A stretch of 30,798 bases of DNA, taken from the NCBI GenBank assembly GCA_049999725.1, contig JBNGIS010011158.1:1-30798 (forward strand). The letters run 5' to 3'. The DNA is from Haplomitrium mnioides. Its lineage: Eukaryota > Marchantiophyta > Haplomitriopsida > Calobryales. This document shows positions 20,781 through 30,420 of this stretch, one piece after another. The position numbers and the translations under genes were made by a program. The first letter of the stretch is position 1. Every line of letters begins with the position of its first letter. The notes under the pieces are model-generated. The model was not told where the DNA came from and made no database searches. It saw only the letters and a program-made list of their open reading frames with translations.

Positions 20781-21393
20781 TGTAACACTACACACATACA
20801 TTGCACACCAAAAATTAGCACAAGCACAAAACGTACAAAAGTAGCGTATAAAGAACTTCAAGAACCCACAAGGTAAGAGATGCCCAACAATGTCCTCTAC
20901 CTTCTTTATACACTAAGTGAAAAGCACTTTGCTTACATAGGTGGCAAAACCCCATTGGTTCCTTTTCTATCCTCCTCTAATTGGACCACCATTTTTCCTC
21001 TCTCATTGATTGGACCACCCTTTACTTTTATTCTCCTTCTGCCACGTGTCCTTATCTTTAGAACCTTCCATTTCTCTTTAGTTCTTCTTTTGCCATGTGT
21101 CTTTATCTTAGAACCTTCTATTTGCTTTAATCCTTCGCTTGCCATGTATCCTTGTCCTCTTCTAAAGTGTGCTTTCTTTCATTTTAATTTGTTGACTTTC
21201 TCTCCTCTTGCCACATGCCATTTTCTCTATAATAGCACTCACTTTAATTCATTGACTTTCTCTCCTCTTGCCACGTGTCACTTTCTCTATAGTAGCACTC
21301 GCTTTTTGATACTCTAACTTAGTAATAGCTTTCTAGATATAGTTGTCGCTATTTGTTTTTAGTTGTTGCTTATTAAAGTTAGTGACCGTTACA
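20781..21393 (-). repeat. 3' LTR of the Gypsy element (613 bp)
   Basis: Begins TGTAAC and ends GTTACA. Compared with the other LTR it contains an extra tandem 62-bp copy (about 21179-21302; the block ttgactttctctcctcttgcc occurs twice). CACGTG occurs in two of the five tgccacgtg-like modules, the others having decayed to CATGTG, CATGTA or CACATG. The TATA-box position is eroded to ctttatacac (about 20903-20912). Confidence 0.92.
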
Positions 21394-21410
21394 ATCCTCC
21401 CTCCTTTTAA
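21394..21410 (-). promoter_or_regulatory. Polypurine tract of the Gypsy element
   Basis: On the minus strand TTAAAAGGAGGGAGGAT lies immediately before the TGTAAC of the 3' LTR, the place from which plus-strand DNA synthesis is primed. The stop codon of the chromodomain frame (TAA) overlaps its 5' edge. Confidence 0.9.
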
Positions 21411-21907
21411 GAGGCAATGTCCTTGTTGCAAGTAAGAGAGGTCTCAAAAGATTCAACAAACGCGAATGCGCTAGCCAAATGCTCCAAGGGCTCCCAAGTA
21501 GCTTCATAAAGTGGGTAACCTTTCCAACGAACCAAATATTCGATAATCTCACGACGACCACAACGCCGTGTACATTTCTTCAAGAGTTGTTCTACCTCAA
21601 ACTCTTCATGACCATCAATAAGTTCAGGTGGTGGAGAGGGTTTTTGAGTACTTGTAAAAGAGGAAGAACGAGGAACAAAAGCACGTAATAAAGAGACATG
21701 AAAGACTGGATGAATCTTCATGTGAGAGGGTAAAACCAACTGATAGGCCACTTCACCAATACGAGCAGAGATAGAAAAAGGGCCAATAAAGTGAGCGCTA
21801 AGCTTGCGAGAATGAAGCAAAGGAAGATTGGAAGTGGAGAGCCAAACTTGGTCACCTACAGCAAAAGTCACCTCCCGACGATGAGCATCCACATATTTTT
21901 TTGCCAA
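21407..21907 (-). pseudogene. Integrase C-terminus with GPY/F module and chromodomain
   Basis: An open stretch of about 166 codons, the 3' end of the retroelement pol. It contains FAVGDQVWLSTSNLPL, then FIGPFSISARIGEVAYQL (GPY/F module), IHPVFHVSLL, and a chromodomain with IIEYLVRWKGYPLYEATWEP. Chromodomains of this type direct integration toward marked chromatin in chromoviruses. The stop lies in the polypurine tract. This segment is uninterrupted, but the upstream integrase is broken. Confidence 0.9.
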
Positions 21908-22841
21908 TTACGAACCACGGCAAGGTTTTCCTTGGCTTGTCAAATGCCGTGGTGTAGACAATGAAGAAAATCATCAGCAGTTGGACTCGTGGAGGTGGGC
22001 GGTGATGCCAAATGAAGACTATAGATTGTGGTTGGATGCTCACCATACATCAAAAAGAAAGGTGTGGCTCTTGTAGAACTGTTGATAGAGTTATTGTAAG
22101 AAAACTCTACAAGGAGTAGTAGCCAATTCCATTCCGTTTGTTCTTCCAAGGTAAATGCTCGCAACATATCTTCAATTGTACGATTGGCCCGTTCAGTTTG
22201 ACCATTAAATTAAGGGTGGTAGGCACTAAACATAGCCAATTTGGTTTTTAATAGACTAAATATTGTGCGCCAAAACATGCTGGTGAATTGAGTCCTGCGA
22301 TCAAAAATAATGACTTTAGAAAGACCATGATGAGAGTGCACTGCTTCCAAATAAATGCGAGCAAACTTAAGGGTTGTCACGACTTGGTCGTTGGACGAAT
22401 ATGGATCATTTTACTGATTTTGTCTACAAAAACAACAATAGCGTCATAACCTGTAGAAGTACGTGGTAACTCGCATACAATTCCTATACTCACATGTTCC
22501 CATCGTCGATTGGGGATGGGAAGTGGTTGTAATAAGCCTCCACGTTTAAGATTGGTAGATTTGTTTTGTTGACAAGCCAAACAACTCCGAACATATGCCT
22601 CTACATCTTGGTGTATCTTAGGCCAGTAATAAACATGTTGAAGATTGTCCAATGTCTTCTCGACTCCAACATGTCCACCAATAGCAAAATCATGTGCTTC
22701 ATGCAAAACTTCATAGCGAAGCGTAATATTATTAAGGACCCATATCTTATTTTGGAAGAAAATCAAACCTCGTACCATTTTTACCAACTTCTTTTGTTGT
22801 GCAGCAATTATCTCTTCATCTTCCTTGACTACAGCCAACAT
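21908..22841 (-). pseudogene. Integrase core of the Gypsy element (broken)
   Basis: The HHCC zinc-binding region is present (HEAHDF, GGHVGVEKT, SCLACQ). In the catalytic core the first acidic position reads SIGIV where the family has an Asp, so the Asp appears replaced by Gly (codon at 22482-22484). The second Asp (FDRRTQFTSMFW) and the Glu (GQTERANRTIEDML) can be seen, but a stop codon sits just before NGQTER (near 22210) and others lie between blocks. The normal enzyme inserts retroelement cDNA into the genome. Confidence 0.85.
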
Positions 22842-22949
22842 TTTTGACCATCATGTAGGATGTATGGCAACTTCTGACAAGATATTTAGTTGAGGCATGC
22901 AAGTCAAAGCATCTGCAATTTGTCATTTTCCTTCCACATACACCATCTT

Positions 22950-24320
22950 CATATGAAAGCATTGTCGCCACTCCGCCCATCAAATCTACCTTTTGGAAAG
23001 CTCTTTTTGCGTTTCAAGATAGAGTAGAGGTTTATGATCAGTTTCCACAATGAACTCCTTGTCTCCAAGATAATGCTTCCAATGCTTGGTGGATAACACG
23101 ATTGCTAGCTCCTTTCGCTCCGTGGTATAATAATTTTGTTTTGTGTCACTTAACTTTCTAGAGAAGAAAGCAATATGATGCCAACCATCCTCCCATTCTT
23201 GTTGCAAAACCCCGCCTATAGCTTTTCCCGATGCATCAACTGAAAGTTTTATTGGACATTTAGAGTCATACCATTTGAGAATAGGAGCATGAAGAAGTGA
23301 TTTCTTCAATGCTTGGAATGCCAATTCTTCTACGGCTCCTCATGTCCATGTATGATTTTTCTTGAGCAAATTGGTCAATGGTTCTCCTATTTGAGCAAAT
23401 CCTTTCACAAATCAACGATAAACCCTAGTTAGCCCCAAAAATTCTTGTAGTTATGTTTGATCACTAGGAGCTTCTCATTTTTTAATGGCCTCCACTTTCT
23501 CATCCATGACCTAATTTCCTGCTGCACTCACCCAATGACCCAAGTAATCAACCTCTCTTTTGCCAATTTCACATTTTGACATCTTAACATATAGTTTGTG
23601 GTCCTAAAGTACCTTCAATATTGTTCGAAGGTGTTGTTGATGCTCATGAAGATTTTTGTTGTAAATAAGAATGTCATCCAAGAAAATAATAAGAAACTTA
23701 TCCAAAAAATATCATTCATTAGACCCGTAAAAGTTGCAAGAGCATTAGTTAATCCAAATGGCATAACGAGCATTAATTATCTTCTGCACGTCATCCTCTG
23801 CAATTCGGATTTGGTTGTATCCACTTCTCAAATCTAACTTGGTAAAGTAGTTTGCTCCTTGAAGTTGAAAAAATAAATTGTCCATTCTTGGTAATGGATA
23901 TTTATTTTTCACTGTTTTTTGGTTGAGAGCCCAATAGTCGATACATATCCTCATACTCTCGTCTTTCTTTTTCACGAATAACACTGGTGCACCATAAGGA
24001 GAGATGCTTGGCTGAATAAATCCTTTCTCCAATAGCTCAGTGATTTGAGTTTTGCATTCTTCCAATTCATGAGGAGGCAAACGATATAATGCCTTACACG
24101 GTGGAGTACTTCCAAGAACAACCTCAATCTTATGATCAATAGATCGCTTAGGTGGCAAACCTTGAGGTAAATCGTTGGGAAAAACATCATGAAATTCTTT
24201 CAAAACCCCTTGAAGTTCATGTGGGACCGTATGCTTGGAGTCCTCCTTACCACCTTTAACCTCACGTATGAGTCCCAAAAATACCACATCTTGTCTTTTT
24301 ATTGATTTTGCTCCAATCAC
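22950..24320 (-). pseudogene. Reverse transcriptase / RNase H of the Gypsy element (broken)
   Basis: RT starts with [28 protein letters not shown] and [14 protein letters not shown] (24320-23800). About 13 residues are then missing and the frame shifts before MPFGLTNA (near 23755). The catalytic block reads FLDDILIY (DD codons 23673-23678). RNase H follows with KLSVDASGKAIGGVLQQ and ETDHKPLLYL (23324-22986). Several stops lie between 23650 and 23330. The intact protein copies element RNA into DNA and removes the RNA strand. Confidence 0.88.
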
Positions 24321-24347
24321 ATACAGAGGTAGTTTCCTTGAATAAGG

Positions 24348-24700
24348 TCATACACAATCTCTCCAAATCTTCCATTGAGGTGTTATGAGGCTCTTCTTTT
24401 GCCAGTCCACTTCCAGGTTATGTCTTCTCAACCACTTCATTCCCAAAATGGCATCATACCTTGCTAATGTTGTGATTTTCCATTCAAGCTCTTCTTGATA
24501 GTTGCCCATATGTAAAGATATACTTTGAGACAATCTTCCAATTGGCTCGCTTTGTCCATTTTCCATTTCAACTACCTCGTGCTCTTCTTCCTCAAGGGGT
24601 AACTTCAACTTTAGTGCCATTGCTCGTGATAAATAATTTTCTTTTGCTCTTGAATCCACCAAAACCTTTATTGGAAATCCTTCTATCCACCCATCAACTA
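24348..24700 (-). pseudogene. Retropepsin-like aspartic protease of the Gypsy element
   Basis: VDSRAKENYLSRAM takes the place of the usual D-[ST]-G-A active site: the Asp is kept (24654-24656) but the Gly is replaced by Arg. YDAILGMKWLRRHNLEVDW matches the C-terminal flap-side motif of plant Gypsy proteases. A stop separates it from the RT frame. Predicted inactive. Confidence 0.82.
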
Positions 24701-24899
24701 CAATTAGTCCTCAATGTTTTCGTTTTTCTACTTGACATATTTGACTTTTTCTCTCGCCTTTCTTCTTTATCCCAGCAAAATCACGAGGTCTTTTTACTAT
24801 TGTCCATCGTTTCCCTGACATTCTTGGTCTCCTTCATTGTTGATATTGTGAAGAGATCGTCGAAACACTCGCCCTTGATTGCATCGTATTGCTCTGCAA

Positions 24900-25762
24900 T
24901 TTGGTGCAATGTGTCCTATTCGGCCACAATTTTAGCATGTTTTAGTTTCTCGCCTCTCTTCCATCCTCCTATTTGTAGCAATATGCGGCCCTCCTTGTTG
25001 GTGATTTGGGCGATTGAAGTCTCTTCTTCTTATGCTTCCCAACTCCATATGTGTGGGGCCATAATTCCCTCTTGTTTGCACAATCTCTAGTGTTCATTCA
25101 ATTCTTTGTGCAAACGATATGGCTTCATTAACATCCTTTGGGTTGCGCATCATGACTTCCCCTCGAATCTTTCTCTTCAATCCTTGTAGAAACTTGTCAA
25201 GGGCCTCGGCTAAACTCATATCCTTGACTTGAACTTGTAGGCTCCAAAACTCTTCAATATACCTTGCAACACTTCCTTGTTGCTCTAACTCCCAAAGCTT
25301 GGTTCTTGTAGTTAGAATAGAGTCTACGACTTTGAAGTTTTGTAGTAATCCTTCTTTTAGAGCGTTCCACAACAGTTGTTCTCTTCGTGCATTTTTCTGC
25401 CTCTCCCATCCTTGTAGCCAAATGAATGCATGCTCAGTTAAAAATGACCTTGCAAATAATCCTTTCTCCAAATCTGAAGCATGCGGATAGTATGACATGT
25501 GAACCTCCATTCGATAAACCCACCCTTCTACAACACCAACCATGCGACTTCCTCCATAAGGCTCCACTTTACACGACTTGCTCATCTTTTGTAGCAATGT
25601 TTCTCGACTTCCTTCTCCATTCTCTTGTTGTAGTCGCATTTTCACCATTTCTCCCATTAGCATGTTTGTTTGTTGTTGACTTTCTATAAGAGCTGCTTGA
25701 AGCTCCTCCAACTTGGCCATCATCTAAGCTCCTTCTTCCAGATTGCTAGAGTTTGCCTCCAT
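24900..25762 (-). pseudogene. Gag capsid/nucleocapsid of the Gypsy element (broken)
   Basis: The probable start ATG at 25762 is followed after 12 codons by TAG (25724-25726). The frame continues from the next ATG (25723) with an N-terminal coiled-coil-like Gln-rich stretch and a retrotrans_gag-type domain (WVYRMEVHMSYY, WLQGWERQ, YIEEFWSLQ, FLQGLKRKIRGEVM). It reaches a stop at 25094, after which a zinc knuckle C-x2-C-x4-H-x4-C (NCGRIGHIAPNC) is visible near 24900-24940. One position inside the knuckle is a TAA stop (24932-24934). Gag normally packages element RNA. Confidence 0.85.
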
Positions 25763-26409
25763 GGTTTTGCTGTCACAACTTAGCTACAAGTGACTTGTAC
25801 AAAAACAAATATATACACATTCTAATTATGTAGAATAGGTAAAATAAAAGGTTTAGTTGAGGCTATCACTGACTCACAAAACCTCTCTCCAAACTTACAA
25901 ATAAGGAAATCTCACTGCGTTTGTTTGGGCGTTACTCGAATAGAAATATGGCACTTGGAGTTGAACTCGTCTAGAGGAGCTTGGTTCAAATCCATTTTCT
26001 ACCTACCATAAAACATAAATAAAACACTCCTACATAACACCATAGTTTACTACAGGTAAGATAACAAGCTCTCTTGATTCCATTACAAAAACCATAAAAT
26101 CATCTCCAAAATTATACACTAAAATTTGACAAAAGAAATGTTTGTCAATGTTAAACACACGAATATTAAAGGGATTCAATAGAGGAATTCTAGGAGGTAC
26201 AAATGCTCCTCTATCCATTAACTATTATAGCATCAAGTCAAACTTCTTATCTTCATTTATAAAGGATGGGATATCCGCTATCCTTTATTCATGAAAACTT
26301 GAAAGTTTGACTCTCTTAGAGTTCAAGCAAAGTGGAGATTCCACTATTCCAAGAGGTCTTTAGTGCTTCTCCAAAGAGGGGTAGTCCAAAATTCTTTAGA
26401 GAAGACCAA

Positions 26410-26421
26410 GCTCTGATACCA
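26410..26421 (-). promoter_or_regulatory. Primer-binding site (initiator Met-tRNA)
   Basis: On the minus strand TGGTATCAGAGC, one base downstream of the 5' LTR end (GTTACA), is the standard plant retrotransposon match to the 3' end of initiator tRNA-Met. Confidence 0.93.
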
Positions 26422-26422
26422 T

Positions 26423-26924
26423 TGTAACATTACACACATACATTGCACACCAAAAATTAACACAAGCACAACATATACAAGAGTAGCACATAAAGAACTT
26501 CAAGAACTCACAAGGTAAGAGATGCCCAACAAGGCCCTCTCCCTTCTTTATATACTAAGTGAAAAGCACTTTGCTTACATAGGTGGCGAAACCCCATTGG
26601 TTCCTTTTCTATCCTCCTCTAATTGGACCACCCTTTTTCCTCTCTCATTGATTGGACCACCCTTTACTTTTATTCTCCTTCTGCCATGTGTCCTTATCTT
26701 TAGAACCTTCCATTTCTCTTTAGTTCTTCTTTTGCCATGTGTCCTTATCTTAGAACCTTCTATTTGCTTTAATCCTCCGCTTGTCACGTGTACTTATCCT
26801 CTTCTAAAGTGCCCTTTCTTTTACTTTAATTCGTTGACTTTCTCTCCTCTTGCCACATGTTACTTTCTCTATAATAGCACTCGTTTTTTGATACTCTAAC
26901 TTAGTAATAGCTTTCTATATATAG
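26423..26924 (-). repeat. 5' LTR of the Gypsy element, truncated at its outer end
   Basis: Begins TGTAAC at 26423 and matches the other LTR up to ctatatatag (about 26924). The final roughly 48 bp, including GTTACA, are missing and the sequence passes directly into minisatellite-like DNA. A TATATAAAG-like TATA box (26546-26555 on plus, ctttatatac) is intact. It lacks the 62-bp internal duplication of the 3' LTR. Confidence 0.9.
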
Positions 26925-26934
26925 CATGCACAAA

Positions 26935-26965
26935 CTTGATAGTCTATACGCGCATGGACTCAATC
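26935..26965. repeat. Remnant of the 24-bp palindromic minisatellite right of the retroelement
   Basis: The sequence agtctatacgcgcatggact here is one unit of the same family as the arrays at 20441-20780 and 28641-28972. This supports insertion of the retrotransposon into an existing array. Confidence 0.7.
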
Positions 26966-27067
26966 ATTTTTATTCTAGCAAAAGTCAATTTGCAAAAAAT
27001 TCAATGCAACTCTAGAAAAATAAATATAGAATAGAAAAATAAATGTAGAATGGAAAAACAAACTTAC

Positions 27068-28545
27068 CAAAAGCTTCTCAAAATTGGAGTAAAAGGGAGA
27101 CATCTTTGACTCCTCGATGTGGAGAAGGTACTCCTCTATTGCTTCTTCCCAAGAGCTACAGTAGACTTTGGAGCAAAAGACTTAACCACGACCGCTAAAA
27201 CTTTTTGTCTCTCCAATTTGCAAGACATCTCTTCAATTGAAAGCTCTCCGGCTTCCACGCGTTTCAAAATAGAAATTTTAACTTCGTCAAGAATGGCCTT
27301 AAAGGACCTCTAAGGTGTCCACTTCATGTCCTCCATTCTAAGCAATCCTTTGGTCTTAAGCTTCTAGCTCTTCATAATATTTTTCTCCCACATAGAAAAA
27401 ATGCTCTACTGTAAATCCCAGAGCTCACCACTTTGGAACACCAACTAGAACCAATTGTCTTGAGAAGTGATTGTCTTCTCAAGAGTTGACTTTGGCTTGA
27501 TCTCAATGGTCTCTAGCACCAATTGTCTTTTAATTTCTGGGATGAAACTATCCTTTTCTCCACAAACCTTTGATGCCAATATTCAACCTTCTGAATCGAT
27601 GTCATTTCCAATCGGTACTTTTGGTCGTAATTTTCATCTATTGCAAATATCTGGGCTTCTGTTGGTGTTAAGCCCACGTACACCTAACAGCTGCAATGCG
27701 ACAAAATTAGATTCTTCGCTCCGTATTTGGTGATTAAAAGCTACCTTGCAGCAGCACTGTGATTGCCTCTTGCAATCTTATACTGATATTTGTTAGGGTT
27801 CCTTAGATCGAACTCTGACTTATCTTTCAACCCGCACTTTGGATCAACGACAACAATAAAAAAACTTTGCGCATATTTGTTTGTGAGTATTCTCTGCGCT
27901 GGAAGCTCAAAAAAGTCTTCATTCAACCTTCTAGTCTAGAATGGCCCCCAATTGTCCATTCCAAGTTTTGGAAGATTTAAATTCTCTAGCCAAATTGTAG
28001 TAGTTTCTTCTTGGACTTTGCATCACTGAATTGCAGACTCCCTCATTTTATTTTTGCCTTCTTCAGACATTGCCTAAGGGTCCACTTGTTCACGCTTCTA
28101 AAATGTTCACATCCCCTTATACGATTGCCGTTTAGCTCTTCAAATTGGAGCTCAAACTGAGTCTGACTCTACTTCCTCCTCTGAGCTGCTTAGTGATAAA
28201 GACAAAGAGGCCAAAGAAGATGACCTTGTTGGAGAGTGAGTGGGACCGATTCCTCCTCAAAAATAGGTGTGGGAACAGGCTTCTTCTTTGGGACAACATG
28301 TTTCTTCTTTTTTGGAGCCTCAATTGGCTCCATTGCCTTTCTCTTTTTGGCACCTGATGGTTATAGTGTTGCTACCGTTGACATAGTCATCCCACTTGGA
28401 TGTAGCACCAGCTATTGAATATGGACTCCTTGCTTTGGCTTCAATAACTTGATGCTAATGGCCAGCTTTATGAAGTCCCACTCGACACGTTTTATGTCAG
28501 GGTAGGCATCAACAAAGTTTGCCAAATATTGCGTAAATTGAAAAA
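27068..28545 (-). pseudogene. ParB/sulfiredoxin-like domain exons of a decayed ParB/methyltransferase gene (central part)
   Basis: Coding-like sequence on the minus strand with stops and frame changes. From the top: a block with FVDAYPDIKRVEWDFIKLAI (near 28520-28460), a Lys-rich block (KKRKAMEPIEAPKKKKHVVP, near 28350-28290) resembling a nuclear localisation signal, and an acidic Ser-rich stretch. The core is RILTNKYAQSFFIVVVDP, KSEFDLRNPNKYQYKIA and GNHSAAAR (GNHSAA at 27750-27767), then after two stops VYVGLTPTEAQIFAIDENYD (near 27683-27625) and MTSIQKVEYWHQRF. The pattern strand-GNHS..A-strand-LT..EA....N resembles ParB/Srx-fold domains (hGxHR..A, then the s..ea..la..EN segment). A charged region follows (KAILDEVKISILKRVEAGEL) to FYSNFEKLL, ending at a strong donor TTTTG|GTAAGT (27068/27067). 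This identification is a motif-based inference; the original protein may differ. Confidence 0.5.
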
Positions 28546-28640
28546 AAAATTAAAAAAACGATCAAAAAAGTTACACAAAAAAGCTCAATATATTTATAAG
28601 GAATTTAAACTTATGAACATATAATCTAAGCTAAAAAATG

Positions 28641-28972
28641 ACTTGGAGTTCATGGTTGCATGGAGTCCGAGTCCAAGCACGTAGGGACTTGGAGTCGCTG
28701 CTCACATGGACTCTCGATTCCATGCGTGCATGGAATCCAAAGTCCCATTGCATTAGGACTCCTTAGTCCATGCGCGCAAATACTCTTAAATCCCTTTGTG
28801 CATGGAATTTTGAGTCCTTGGGCACATAGACTCCTGAGTCCATGCGCATTTTGACTGTGAAGTATCTACGCGCATGGACTCTAGAGTCCTGGCGAGCTTG
28901 GACTCTAAGTCCTTGTGGGTACTAAGTTAACTCGAAACTTTGGAGCCCATGTGAACATGGTGTTCCGAGTCA
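28641..28972. repeat. 24-bp palindromic minisatellite, array 2
   Basis: About 11-13 units of roughly 24 bp (individual units 23-25), e.g. gactctcgattccatgcgtg plus catg, and gactctagagtcctggcgag plus cttg. Two self-complementary cores alternate: ccatgcgcgcatgg-like and ggactctagagtcc (the latter exact at 28876-28889). Same family as 20441-20780. It lies between two exon-like blocks of the fossil gene (donor at 29014). Confidence 0.85.
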
Positions 28973-29014
28973 GTGCTAAAAGAAAACAAATGAAAAATAG
29001 TTTTTAGATCTTAC

Positions 29015-29130
29015 ATTGTCATCGTACTTTGCTGCTTCTAGATGCTTGTCACTCCCCTATTTCCTGCCTTAACCTTCACAGTCGCCTCTTTGGACGCAGG
29101 GGAGGACAAATTGCGGGCATTCAGGTTCTT
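29015..29130 (-). pseudogene. Upstream exon-like block of the ParB/methyltransferase fossil
   Basis: A short frame with NLNARNLSSPASKEATVKVK and GNRGVTSI, one in-frame TAG, ends at a donor-like AT|GTAAGA (29015/29014). No domain is recognised. Its link to the downstream blocks rests only on orientation, the splice-like site and the similar minisatellite in the following intron. Confidence 0.3.
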
Positions 29131-29449
29131 TTCTGAGATGGCCCCTTGCCAGTTATCGCTTCAAGGCTTTAAGGATTCTTGCTTTCCTTACTAGCATGTG
29201 ATTTACCACTTACTCTCTTTAGACTACACTCAATTCATTCATTCACCACTCAGGTCAACATTCTCCACACTCAATCTTCCTCGTGTAATTATGTCTATGT
29301 ATTCCAAGGACCCAAAACTCGAGGTCTTGCCACCTTATATGTAATTGGGGCAAAAAGGTGTTGTATCTTACACCCAGGAACAATTATAGAAGTTTGGACT
29401 CTCCTTTTCAAGGTTATCACTGATCGAGTATAATAAATCTCAACTATCC

Positions 29450-30420
29450 TAAGATGAATGAATCACAAAGTTCTACAACAGGATTATAAACAGAGAGCAT
29501 TTCCCCATATGATCATTTAGCTGTTATAGAGACTTCATTCCCCCTTCCGAGATGTCTCAAGGTCCGCACAACTATTCTAATATATATAATACTACTCTGC
29601 TGCTTGAACTTAGATGCAAAATGATAATCTACTATACTCCGCTATACAAACTATTCATACTATGTATTGGAATTAGGAATAGAGTCCTTGAAGACCCTCT
29701 GAACTGATTCCATCACCGATACTTCCCTTCTGATTCCACAATTACCTTCCAATCTTCTCAACACCCACCACTTACGCACCCTTATCTAGATAGTTTTTCT
29801 ACTTCCCTCGCGAGATGCCTTGACTTTACTTCCTCAGGCTAGGAAGAGGATTTATTTTAGTTCCACCTCTGGAAAAACACAGTCTCCTCAATTGTAGGTA
29901 ACTCACTCCACTCCGAGCCTTGATGAGTCTTACTCGGCAGTACGCGAGTACTAACGCAGCCCCCTCTTCTCAGCTCCACTCAGGAATTTAAATCAGAGTA
30001 TACTCCGAACACTCTGGATTGATACTCCCGCACAAGGAATGGCAGAGACAACCCTAAGCTCTTCACTTGGCAGTCTCTCCCGAAGTCATAGCTGGCCAGA
30101 ACCCCTCTCACTGGATTCCCACTCCATCCGCCCCTCGTTGCGATTTCCTTGGCCCAAGATCGTGACGCTCATGCACAGAAAATGCAAAGGCGACCCCAAG
30201 TCCTCCCTTGGTGGCCTCTCCCAAAGTCTTAGCCGACCAAAATCCCTTCTAGATCTCCGTATCGATACACCTCCACATTGGTCCGCCTGCAAGGACGAGT
30301 TCACTTGGATCGCCCGAGCATCCAGAGCTCCTCACTCTGCAATTCTTGGCGCCCCTCTAGTCCACCTCCGAATCCCCTAGTTCCCCTTGAGCTAGTTCAC
30401 CCACTTCACGTGATCTTCTC
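29450..30420. repeat. Dispersed repeat, copy 2 (see copy at 16.75-17.6 kb)
   Basis: Same-orientation, diverged counterpart of the repeat near 16750-17620; the best-matching segment is 29791-29900. It also contains cggcagtacgcgagtactaacg (inner 20 bases matched loosely by the other copy). The right part is Pro/Ser-rich low-information sequence with no supported gene. Confidence 0.55.

Larger units (their letters stand above)
20781..26924 (-). mobile_element. Degenerate Ty3/Gypsy chromovirus LTR retrotransposon
   Basis: Element read on the minus strand: 5' LTR (26924-26423, outer end missing), primer-binding site, gag, protease, RT/RNase H, integrase, chromodomain, polypurine tract and 3' LTR (21393-20781). 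The order PR-RT-RH-IN plus a C-terminal chromodomain identifies a chromovirus of the Ty3/Gypsy (Metaviridae) group. All coding regions carry stops, frameshifts or catalytic substitutions, so it is not autonomous. It is nested in a 24-bp minisatellite within an intron of the ParB/methyltransferase pseudogene and lies in the same orientation. A target duplication cannot be confirmed because one end is lost (left flank aagag at 20776-20780). Confidence 0.93.
20337..27067 (-). other. Inferred intron of the ParB/methyltransferase fossil, expanded by the Gypsy insertion
   Basis: Donor GTAAGT at 27067 and acceptor tgtgtgcag at 20337 are both good plant splice sites, and the frame runs in phase across the junction (EKLL then GDKTFK) before a stop. 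The intron is 6.7 kb, of which about 6.14 kb is the Gypsy element and most of the rest the 24-bp minisatellite; without the insertion it would be about 0.6 kb. Confidence 0.45.

Noticed and set aside
20776-26929. Target-site duplication of the Gypsy element
   Set aside because: Left flank aagag has no matching copy at the right end; the outer end of the 5' LTR is deleted.
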